Translations under genes and position numbers: made by a program
The notes under the pieces: generated by a model
What the model was told of the DNA's origin: nothing
Database searches by the model: none
What the model saw: only the letters and a program-made list of their open reading frames with translations
In this document: piece by piece, positions 46,385-54,163 of the stretch
How the letters are laid out: each line of letters starts with the position of its first letter
Numbering within the stretch: the stretch's first letter is position 1
Assembly: GCF_023272795.1 (NCBI RefSeq)
Contig: NZ_CP096829.1
Location: 4,526,001-4,590,000, forward strand
Length of the DNA: 64,000 bases
Reading direction: 5' to 3'
Source of the DNA: Flavobacterium humidisoli
GTDB lineage: Bacteria; Bacteroidota; Bacteroidia; Flavobacteriales; Flavobacteriaceae

Positions 46385-48845
46385 TTATTTTACAAAGAAA
46401 TTAATTGTTCTGCTCATTGAATCTCCATCGGCATCTTTTACGGTTAATACGAAAGAAGCGAATCCTTTTTCAACGGTTGTAAACTGAATTTCTTTTCCTT
46501 TTAAAACTACTTTTCCATTTTTAAGATCAGAGAAAGTGTAGACAGGTTTGTTTTCATAACCTTTGAAATAATCTGTTGCATCTAAAGTTTTCTTTTCTCC
46601 TGAATTCACAAAATAATGAGGTGTTGACAACCAATCCAGATAATTATCTAATTGCGTAAATCCGTCTTTATCATTATCCTGATTTGCATCTGAAAAATCT
46701 CCTGCTTTTGAATTTTCGTTTAAACCAAAAGCTTTTTCCCACCAGTTTGGCAATCCGTCATGATCTGTATCCCAATCTGATGGGCGTGTTTCTGAAGCAA
46801 AATTTGGCCATCCACCTGCATCTTGTTCGCTATCAATCATTCCACCAAGACCGCTTTTACTTCCTTTATAAGTGAAAGTTCCTTTTAAAGTTTCATCAAC
46901 AATTCGGTTATCGTGTTTGTCGAAAAAAGGCTGATTTGCACCAACATCAGAAAGTACATTTTTATAAGCCGCTTTCGCCGATTGCGTTTCTACATACGAA
47001 GGAAAAAATGGTTTATCTACGAAAGTTTCATATTCTACTTTTTCATTATGGCTTATAGTAGATTTTCTGCCCTTATCCTGAGATTTTTCATCAAAATACC
47101 CCGGCATAATATTTCCATTAAAATAATAACGTTGCATTCCTTTTCCAACACCTTCATGCTGAGCATTCAACGCCACAAATATTTTAGTTGAAGCTCCAGG
47201 TTTGTAATAATTGTTTACAAAATTCACCTCGTTTGCACCACCGTCTGTAGTTCTTTGTCCCCAATTGTAAACCACATTATTGGTTATATCCAATCGGCCG
47301 GTATAATAACCGTCACCGTTTAAACCTCCACCAATACTCCAGTTACGACCGTAATTATGAGCCAGTAAATTATGGTGAAAACTACCAATATCACCGCCAA
47401 TTGTAGCAGCAAATCCGTGCATTTTTCCAACCTCATATTTATCATGCCCAGCCACATTTAACGCCTCAGAAATTAAAGTTCTTTGTAAAGTAATATGATG
47501 CGCTCCGCGCGAACTAAACGATTCATCTATCGTCCAGCTGATGGAACAGTGGTCAATAATACTATAATCAGCACCTGTTAATCCCATTCCGTCAAAAGTA
47601 GTTCCGCCTCCAATTCTCACTTTCAAAAAGCGCACAACACCATCATTTCCAGTCAATCCAATTGGCGCCCTGCTAATGGTAATTCCTTCGCCCGGCGCTG
47701 TCTGACCCGCAATAGTGATATAAGGCTGATTTGCCACTAATCGTGAAGCCAGTTTTATATTTCCTGAAACATTAAAAACAATCGTTCTCGGCCCGATTTC
47801 CTGATTGATAGCATCACGTAAACTTCCTGGTCCGTCGTCATTTAAATTGGTTACTTCGATTACTTTTCCACCACGTCCACCAACAGCATAACGGCCGTAA
47901 CCCTCTGCACCTGGGAAAGCCAATTGTGCAGGTTTAAACGACCACACATTTCCTAAAGTTACTTCTCCATTTGCATCAACTTCATCCACTCTCCAGTAAT
48001 ACGTTGTTCCTGAATATAAATCAGAAACCGTAAAACTTTTATCAGTTAATTTTCCTTTGAATTCTTTTGAAGCTTCTGTTGCATTTTCTACCGCATTTTT
48101 ATCTTCACCAAAATACAATTTATGCGCTGCCACATTTTTTACAGCATCCCATTTTAAAGTTAGAGTTTTTCCCACTTCTACATGTTCATCGCGGTTTCTT
48201 GGTTCAGGAGTACGTGCTTGGTTCATCAGATTTGGCGTATCAATTTCAAAACCATTGATCACGATTTGTTTTACAACATCAGGATTTGAAGTTGGATCAA
48301 TTTCAAAACGAACAATTACATCTTTGCCTTTTTCGGCATTAAAAGTGATATACGCCATCGTAGCATCAATTTTAGCATTGGCTCTCTGACTCGCATTTAC
48401 CGTTTCCTGAAGTTTTCCGTTTACGAATATTTTTATCGGAGAAAAAGTTTTTCCTGTAATGACATCAAAAGCGTTATGAAAAGTTAAAAGTGTGTGTTTC
48501 CCTGCTTTCAATCCGCTGATTTTCAATTCTAAATTTTCAGAAGTTACTAAACCGTCGCTTCCTAATCTGTTGTAAAACGGAGCACTCATTCCAACTTTGT
48601 ACCATTTTGAAGTAAAGTTTCCTTTTAGTTTAAATGACACATTATTAAAGGATTTAGCATCTTCTTTTCCTTCGTTGATTACCCAAGAATCATAACTCGG
48701 ATCATGAACTTCTTCTAGTCTTCTTTGAAAAAAGTCAAAATCGATTTTTACTATTTGTTTATCAGTATTCCGAGCTGATTGTGCTTGTCCCGTTTGTGGT
48801 CAAAATCAGCGACAAAACAGCAGCGCTTATTAATTTCTTTATCAT
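46385..48845 (-). pseudogene. PL1-type pectate lyase with FN3 domain, frameshifted within the signal-peptide region
   Basis: The main frame encodes a PL1 lyase preceded by accessory modules: a jelly-roll N-terminal domain, a fibronectin III domain (about LTLKWDAVKNVAAHKLYFGE, TTYYWRVDEVDANGEV), then FPGAEGYGRYAVGGRGGKVI, VTIAGQTAPGEGITISRAPI and YSIIDHCSISWTIDESFSSR, and Ca-binding loops (DTDHDGLPNWWEKAFGL). This frame continues upstream to a TGA at 48802-48800 without an ATG. The matching signal peptide (ATG 48845, MIKKLISAAVLSLILTT) lies in another frame, which stops at 48764-48762. A single-base indel between 48762 and 48799 would rejoin them. So either the gene is disrupted, or the assembly has an error here; a GTG at 48640 could start a protein without a signal peptide. 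The body shows no decay. Confidence 0.8.
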
Positions 48846-48860
48846 TTTGTTTGGTAATAG

Positions 48861-51188
48861 TTAGTTTAATTTTGTTTTTTCTGCTTCAGATTTTCCTAAC
48901 AGATTTATAATGTCTTTTTTTCTTTCTTCCGGAATAACTTTTAAAACCTTCAATTCGCCATTCAGGAGTTCGGCTTCAATTGTTGTATTTTGTTTTGCAT
49001 GTAATTTAAAATGTACGTTCCAATCTTTTGGCCAGGCTGGAAAGAGATAGATTTTTCCATCACTTTCCTGCAAAAGCATTTCCTGCATGCCAATCATTCC
49101 TGAACCTCCCCAATTATGATCTGGAACCCAGTCAAATCCTGGTCCCCAAAAGGCAGGGAAACGTCGGTCTGAATTGGCCATTTTTAAGGTATTGTATTTC
49201 GCAGCTTCTTCTGTTAAACCCAAACGTGCTGATAAAATATTGTCTTGTTTCCAGCCAATATGACTTCTAAATTTTAAAGCATCAGGATCGTATTTCCATG
49301 TGTTTAAAGCAGTTTCCAAATCAGGTTTTCCAACTCCGTAAATTCCCCACGGATAAACAGGATACAATTGTGGTACTTCCGAATTATTCACTCGTTCCCA
49401 CGTTTTGGCAGGAAGTAAAACTTTATGATTTTCAATCTGCCCGAAATTTAAAGGCGGGATTCTATTTTGAAATCCTTTTAAATATTCGGCATCTTCTTTG
49501 GACAATTCTTTTGCAGAAAGGTTTAAAAGATTGGCTGTAATAACTTGTAAAGCCGAAATGGTACTATTGGCATTATTTGCCATTTTATACGTTTCTGCTC
49601 CCGAACCTGGAAAAAGAACCAATTTACCGTTTCCGTCCAAAGCTTTTCTACCTCTTTGTTTCGCTAAATATTGATAATGTTCATCAAAAAAACGAAGACA
49701 GCTGATTATAAAAGCATTGTATTTCTGAATATCTTCTCCAGCATATTCTTTTTGCTGTAACATCATTTGGCAGAATTCAAAAACCGTATCCCATTCATAT
49801 TCCAGCCACGCATTATATTCCATTCCGGGATCGTAATCTGCAGGACGTTTCCATTCATATTCTGCAGGATTTGGTAAACCGAAATTTTCCAATTGTTCTG
49901 TAAATGATGCACCATTATGATTCCAATATACTTTGCTTCTTAGTTCGGCATTTTTCTGGAGACTCAAATAATAATCCAGCTGTGATTTCATCATATCAAA
50001 ATCACCGCTTTTTACCATCGGAAAATAAACCAATCTTTGATTTTGAGCCGTCATGGTTCCTCCTCCCCAATTCCTGAAATCAGGTGTAAAATCTAAATCG
50101 GGATTTGTAAAAACGGGATCAACGGTAAACAATCCGCCGTTAAATTTTGTTGGATATTTTCCGTAAGCATTACAGCCGAGCATATATCGAAACAGCTGAT
50201 AATTCTGTCCGATTTGATAAACCGAATCTTTATCGTTAGATTGATTTTTTTGCGTGAAAATAAAACTGCGGTTCCAGAAAGCATTCCACCATTTTATCGT
50301 GTTTTTTTCTGCTTGTTTCGAAGAATTTTTATTGGATGAAATCTGATTTTTTAAGCCCTTATCCCAAGTTGAAAGATCAGATTGATTGGTATTTAAATAA
50401 ATTTCTAATGTATGTTTTTTGGATGCTTTTATACTCGTTAAATTAAAACCTTTAAAATCTGTCGATTGGTATTTTCCTAAGTACGTTCCGTCAGGTTTTA
50501 GATTATCACCCGTCATAAATCCCCCGAAAGTTAAATTTTTAAGTGGATTCAGCAGTTGTTCTTTAACCGATTCCATTTTTTGCTGTTTTACCGCTACATC
50601 AAAAACGGTGTTTTCTCTGTTTCTGTGATAGAATTTTATGCCGTTATTTTCAAATGAAATCGAATCTTTATAGGTAATAATATCTCCCTGAGGCGCCCAT
50701 TTATAAGAATTGGCATTATTGGCTTTTCCTTTTGAATCTCGGTTTTTATAACGCCAGCTTTCATAAGAAGCTGTCATTTTTAATGCATTTTTACTTTCTA
50801 GATCAACGTGAATTATCGGCTTAAAAACATCAACCCAAAGTTTGATTTTAGTGTCATTCTGGCCAACTAAAACATATCCGTCTTTGAGTTTCAATTCCTG
50901 ATGAAAACCTTCTTTTCTAGCAAAAGGATTTGGACTTAAAGTCACTTTTACTCTTCCTAATTTCAGCAAAGTATTGTGTTCGTCAAAAGTACCACTTCTT
51001 GAAAAATAAAAATACAAATCGCCTTTTTCTACCCACACATTCATGCCGATATCACCGCCTCCCAAAGGCATTGATTCTGATGAATTATTGCTCTGCGTAT
51101 TCCAAACTTGATTGTAATTTTCGAGCACAGGGACTTGTGCTTTAAGGCAAAGCGTTGTGAAGACAAGTATGTATTTTATGTATTTCAT
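48861..51188 (-). CDS. DUF5703 protein, GH95-like (alpha/alpha)6 hydrolase candidate
   Basis: 775 residues with a short signal peptide (MKYIKYILVFTTLCLKAQ). It parallels GH95 along its length. The N-terminal domain has SMPLGGGDIGMNVWVEKGDL, like the ALPLGNGRLGAM motif of the GH95 gene at 15025. The barrel has DLDFTPDFRNWGGGTMTAQN and NPAEYEWKRPADYDPGMEYN. The end reads NWGGSGMIGMQEMLLQESDG then KIYLFPAWPKDWN, like NFGCTAGFAEMLMQ and IHLLPALPSVWK of GH95. The N-terminal part corresponds to DUF5703. A glycosidase function is likely, but no activity is known to me. It begins 27 bases from the end of the IS110 element, which has displaced its original upstream region. Confidence 0.7.
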   Translation of the reverse strand: MKYIKYILVFTTLCLKAQVPVLENYNQVWNTQSNNSSESMPLGGGDIGMNVWVEKGDLYFYFSRSGTFDEHNTLLKLGRVKVTLSPNPFARKEGFHQELKLKDGYVLVGQNDTKIKLWVDVFKPIIHVDLESKNALKMTASYESWRYKNRDSKGKANNANSYKWAPQGDIITYKDSISFENNGIKFYHRNRENTVFDVAVKQQKMESVKEQLLNPLKNLTFGGFMTGDNLKPDGTYLGKYQSTDFKGFNLTSIKASKKHTLEIYLNTNQSDLSTWDKGLKNQISSNKNSSKQAEKNTIKWWNAFWNRSFIFTQKNQSNDKDSVYQIGQNYQLFRYMLGCNAYGKYPTKFNGGLFTVDPVFTNPDLDFTPDFRNWGGGTMTAQNQRLVYFPMVKSGDFDMMKSQLDYYLSLQKNAELRSKVYWNHNGASFTEQLENFGLPNPAEYEWKRPADYDPGMEYNAWLEYEWDTVFEFCQMMLQQKEYAGEDIQKYNAFIISCLRFFDEHYQYLAKQRGRKALDGNGKLVLFPGSGAETYKMANNANSTISALQVITANLLNLSAKELSKEDAEYLKGFQNRIPPLNFGQIENHKVLLPAKTWERVNNSEVPQLYPVYPWGIYGVGKPDLETALNTWKYDPDALKFRSHIGWKQDNILSARLGLTEEAAKYNTLKMANSDRRFPAFWGPGFDWVPDHNWGGSGMIGMQEMLLQESDGKIYLFPAWPKDWNVHFKLHAKQNTTIEAELLNGELKVLKVIPEERKKDIINLLGKSEAEKTKLN

Positions 51189-51204
51189 TTTTTTTCAATT
51201 CTTG

Positions 51205-51216
51205 TTGTCATTCCGA
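51205..51216. repeat. Dispersed palindromic repeat A, copy 7, left fragment cut by IS110
   Basis: TTGTCATTCCGA, the first 12 bases of a repeat A copy; the rest resumes at 52414. Fitting the two halves together (GA shared) restores a site identical to the left arm at 26751. Confidence 0.9.
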
Positions 51217-51219
51217 TTT

Positions 51220-52194
51220 CTATGATAAAACCAAATCTTTTTGATAAGGGATTTGTTTTTTTATTACTGCAAAAACTCTATGAATTATTTTATTTCTCAC
51301 AGCATTCAAAACACTCATTTTGTTCTTTCCTTCATCAATTTTTCTATGATAGTATTTGCTTAAATCATTATCCAAACGTATTGCACTCATTGCTGCCAGA
51401 TGTAAGATGGTTTTGAGTCCTTTATCTGCAAGCATGGAAACTCTAGGTCTTCTTTTTAATGATGTTCCAGATTGAAAATCGAATGGTACAACCCCGCTGT
51501 AACAGGCCATTTTTCTTGGATCTGTTATAACCGTAAAACCTTCTGTTTTTGATAATAATGTCCACGATAGAACTTGGCCTACTCCTGGAACTGATTTTAT
51601 CAGTTTCTGCTTCTGGCTTAGACTTTGGTCATCATGGATTACTTTTTCAATATCATTTTCAATAGCTTTAATTTGTTCTTCAACACTTTTAATGAGTTTT
51701 ACATTTAGACTTTTTAGTTCTTTATCCAATCCAATGCCTTTCATTAATTTATAATCATGCTGCTGGGCCATAAGCTGTTTTTTAATTTTTATCCTTAAAG
51801 CTCTTTCGGTCAATAGTATTTTTATCTTTTTGATAGAGCGAGAACTTGGCTTCCATTCTCTATTTTCCTGATAATTTTTCTCAATGAAATTACAAATCCT
51901 CAGTGCATCGATTTTATCATTTTTGCCTCTGACAAGACCTATGCTTTTTTTGATATGCAGAGCTGATATGACATAAACTCTAAAATTGAATTTCTCAAGC
52001 ACTTCAAAGAGATTCCAATTGTATCTGCCTGTGTTTTCCATACCTATAATCACATTTTCATCTGAATATCTTTTGAAAAAACGTTTTATAACCTGAACGT
52101 TGTTCTCAATTGAAAAGTAATTTACAGATTCTTCCTTAACACAAATATCCAAAGTCTTGCTGCTGATATCAATGCCGACAATAATGTTTTTCAT
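51220..52194 (-). CDS. IS110-family transposase (bridge-RNA-guided recombinase)
   Basis: 324 residues from ATG 52194 (MKNIIVGIDISSKTLDICVK); an in-frame TTG 24 bases upstream is less likely. The RuvC-like N-terminal domain has its DEDD residues: D9 in VGIDISS, E53 in IGMENTGRYNW, D93 and D96 in GKNDKIDALRI. The Tnp_20 C-terminal domain has KLIKSVPGVGQVLSWTLLSK and the serine-bearing MACYSGVVPFDFQSGTS, followed by ADKGLKTILHLAAMSA. Both catalytic halves are intact, so the element is probably active. Family members cut and join donor and target at a dinucleotide core using an RNA with two guide loops. The reading frame is complete, and the upstream RNA still matches both ends. Confidence 0.95.
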   Translation of the reverse strand: MKNIIVGIDISSKTLDICVKEESVNYFSIENNVQVIKRFFKRYSDENVIIGMENTGRYNWNLFEVLEKFNFRVYVISALHIKKSIGLVRGKNDKIDALRICNFIEKNYQENREWKPSSRSIKKIKILLTERALRIKIKKQLMAQQHDYKLMKGIGLDKELKSLNVKLIKSVEEQIKAIENDIEKVIHDDQSLSQKQKLIKSVPGVGQVLSWTLLSKTEGFTVITDPRKMACYSGVVPFDFQSGTSLKRRPRVSMLADKGLKTILHLAAMSAIRLDNDLSKYYHRKIDEGKNKMSVLNAVRNKIIHRVFAVIKKQIPYQKDLVLS

Positions 52195-52224
52195 AACTTT
52201 GCTTTTACGATTCAACAATGATTT

Positions 52225-52397
52225 GAGAAATTCATCATAAGCTCAACTCCTTAATAACGGGTCACTAGCCCAAATTTCTATCTGAGTCTTTGATGAAAGG
52301 GAAGCTAAAGTCTTAATCGAAATATGAGTCACAAGCTCTGAGGAACGAACAGTTTACTTTTGCTTCCTTTCTCAATCATAAATCTACTTAAATTTCA
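52225..52397 (-). ncRNA. IS110 bridge RNA with target- and donor-binding loops
   Basis: The non-coding end upstream of the transposase folds into two hairpins on the transposase strand. Hairpin 1: GGAAGCAAAAGT (52367-52356) pairs with ACTTTAGCTTCC (52311-52300). Its loop holds TCGTTCCTC (52348-52340), identical to the left half plus core of the insertion site, and ATTTCGA (52323-52317), which pairs with TCGGAAT of the right half with one G-U wobble. Hairpin 2: CATCAAAGACTCA (52295-52283) pairs with TGAGCTTATGATG (52245-52233). Its loop holds ATAGAAAT (52281-52274), identical to the element's own end at 51223-51216, and AAGGA (52252-52248), complementary to TCCTT at the other end. Both guide pairs include the TC/GA core. 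The about 170-base length fits known bridge RNAs; the 5' end is estimated from the promoter element. Confidence 0.85.
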
Positions 52398-52402
52398 AAA
52401 AA

Positions 52403-52410
52403 CAAATCTA
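52403..52410 (-). promoter_or_regulatory. -7 element TAGATTTG at the IS110 end
   Basis: Matches the Bacteroidota -7 consensus TAnnTTTG, 4 bases inside the element end and just upstream of the bridge RNA. In the excised circle, TTTG from the other element end (51236-51233) would lie 20 bases upstream, making a full promoter. Confidence 0.65.
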
Positions 52411-52413
52411 AAG

Positions 52414-52502
52414 GAGGAACGAGGAATCTCACTCGTAACCATAAAGATTTTCAATTCTGTTGCGGAATCTCTTGTGTGATTTCTCCTTCGTCGAAATGAC
52501 AA
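52414..52502. repeat. Dispersed palindromic repeat A, copy 7, right part
   Basis: Continues the fragment at 51205-51216: GAGGAACGAGGAATCTCACT to TCGTCGAAATGACAA. Together they form one normal-length repeat of about 100 bp. With the IS non-coding end it makes up the gene-free interval 52195-52545. Confidence 0.9.
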
Positions 52503-52545
52503 ACTAACGTCTCATAATTCATAATTAACAATTCACAATTATAAA

Positions 52546-53979
52546 TCACCATTCATCTGTTCTAAAAGAAGAAACCGGCAAACCGCCTGCACTAAACAAT
52601 TCCGCTTTTGCAAAATCCTTCCATAAATAACGGATAGCAACTGGTTTCTTTACTTTATCCGAAGTTAGAACTACTGATTTTCTTCTCACTACCGTTTTTG
52701 CCGGATAGAAAACTTTGTCTTCTCCTGCTATTTCAAAACCAGTTACTTCTTTATCATAAGAGGTTATTCCGTTCGCTACATCATCAAAAGAAACCGTAAC
52801 CGCTCCGTCTTTTATTTCCATCGATTTGTATTTCGGGCTTTCGAACTCGAAACCTTCGATTCCGTAGGTTTTTGCCAAAGCTTGAAATGCCAGTCGGTTT
52901 CCTCCTTTTTCTTTATCCATTGGGTGAATATTGTTTTCTTCTCCAACATCCATCAAAACTGCCATTCCTGAATTCGGAATTTCCTTTGAGGCTTTAAACT
53001 GCGCCTCTCTCAAATAAGCCGAATTGTATTTCTCCAAATAATCTTTTGGATGGAAAGAGGCATAATTAAACGGCGCAATCTGAGCGTAGTAAAAAGGGAA
53101 ATCTCCTTGTTTCCACAAAGCTCGCCAGCTTGAAACCATTTTTTTCATTAAAGCGGTGTATTCAGATGCTCTTTCGTAATTCGATTCTCCCTGATACCAG
53201 ATACAGCCTTTTATTCCGTAACCAATTACAGGCGAAAGCATTCCGTTAAATAAAGTTGTTGGCACACGGTTTGGATCTTTTGCCAACTCTTCTTTTATGG
53301 TCGGAATTTTAGCACTGGCGAAATCTTTCAGCATTTCCTGATTCATCCACGCTTCCATGCTTGAACCTCCGTAAGAAACATGGATCAAACCAACAGGAAC
53401 GTCTAAAACTTCCTGTAAAAGCGAACCAAAATACCATGCCGTGGCACTAAAATTAGAAGTTGATTTTGGCGAAGCAACTTCCCATTTTCCTTCAAAATCC
53501 TTGAAAGGTTCTAAAACAGTCGCACGGGGAATGGTGATTAACCGAATATTTTTATTGGTTGATCTTACAATGATTTCGTTTCCGTTTTTAACCGGCTGTC
53601 CCTGAAATCCTTTCAAAGGCATTTCCATATTCGATTGTCCGGAACACAACCAAACTTCTCCGATTAACACATTTTTGATGATCACCTTTTCGCTTCCCTC
53701 AGCAACTTCAATTGTAAACGGACCGCCAAATGACGGTGTTTGCAAAGCTGTATTCCACTTACCAGAGTTGTCTGTTTTTACCTTGTAGGTTTTAGAATCC
53801 CACGAAGTTTTTACTACAACATTAGCGTTCTTTTCTGCCCAGCCCCAAATTGGTGCGTTAGATTTTTGTTGCAACATCATGTTATCAGTAAACAAAGCCG
53901 GCAGTTTGATTTTGGCATTGATTTGAAGGGTTGCTAAAAGCAAGAAAATCACAACAATATTTTTTTTAAAATTTTTCAT
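52546..53979 (-). CDS. Sialate-O-acetylesterase-type SGNH carbohydrate esterase (CE20-like)
   Basis: 477 residues with a signal peptide (IVVIFLLLATLQINA). After a beta-sandwich domain (FTDNMMLQQKSNAPIWGWAE) the SGNH hydrolase shows WLCSGQSNMEMPL with the nucleophile Ser (about 116), SYGGSSMEAWM, KGCIWYQGESNYERA, and a C-terminal Asp-His pair in LMDVGEENNIHPMDKEKGG. The family includes sialate O-acetylesterases and plant-polysaccharide acetylesterases; without sialic acid here, the role is probably to remove acetyl groups from pectin, for instance acetylated sugars of RG-II. It follows GH106 in the same direction. The IS110 insertion lies between it and the DUF5703 gene. Confidence 0.85.
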   Translation of the reverse strand: MKNFKKNIVVIFLLLATLQINAKIKLPALFTDNMMLQQKSNAPIWGWAEKNANVVVKTSWDSKTYKVKTDNSGKWNTALQTPSFGGPFTIEVAEGSEKVIIKNVLIGEVWLCSGQSNMEMPLKGFQGQPVKNGNEIIVRSTNKNIRLITIPRATVLEPFKDFEGKWEVASPKSTSNFSATAWYFGSLLQEVLDVPVGLIHVSYGGSSMEAWMNQEMLKDFASAKIPTIKEELAKDPNRVPTTLFNGMLSPVIGYGIKGCIWYQGESNYERASEYTALMKKMVSSWRALWKQGDFPFYYAQIAPFNYASFHPKDYLEKYNSAYLREAQFKASKEIPNSGMAVLMDVGEENNIHPMDKEKGGNRLAFQALAKTYGIEGFEFESPKYKSMEIKDGAVTVSFDDVANGITSYDKEVTGFEIAGEDKVFYPAKTVVRRKSVVLTSDKVKKPVAIRYLWKDFAKAELFSAGGLPVSSFRTDEW

Positions 53980-54032
53980 TTTTTTATTTTAATCTATAAT
54001 TTACAGCCTTAAATCCATTGTTTCAATCTAAT

Positions 54033-54150
54033 CGTTCATCGGGTTAAAACCCGACGCTACAATATATATCGTTCCTCCGGAACTTTTACGTTACACACTA
54101 GAGCCATAGGCTCAAAACATATTATAGGGCTGGACTTTAGTCCAGTTTAC
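54033..54150. repeat. Cluster of four short perfect hairpins
   Basis: Four palindromes in 106 bases: CGGGTTAAAACCCG (54040-54053), GTTCCTCCGGAAC (54071-54083), GAGCCATAGGCTC (54101-54113) and CTGGACTTTAGTCCAG (54130-54145). It fills the gap after the GH106 gene. A single related hairpin lies at 61133-61149. Confidence 0.8.
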
Positions 54151-54163
54151 AATCCAAAAACAT

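Larger units (their letters stand above)
51215..52415 (-). mobile_element. IS110-family insertion sequence
   Basis: A 1.2 kb element made of one DEDD transposase gene and a 0.2 kb non-coding end upstream of it. The ends are defined by the interrupted repeat A copy: TTGTCATTCC-GA on the left and GA-GGAACGAGG on the right, so a GA (TC on the transposase strand) dinucleotide occurs at both junctions, as expected of the IS110 core. There are no terminal inverted repeats and no other target duplication, again typical of IS110. The transposase stop codon lies 4 bases from the left core. The non-coding end encodes the bridge RNA described separately. With one core copy counted the element is 1199 bp. 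Confidence 0.9.

Noticed and set aside
51200..51220. Terminal inverted repeats for the IS element
   Set aside because: The two ends share only the GA core; no inverted repeat of note is present, as expected of IS110.
51108..51416. 102-codon plus-strand frame spanning the IS boundary
   Set aside because: It joins sequence antisense to two genes across the insertion junction, so it cannot be an old gene.
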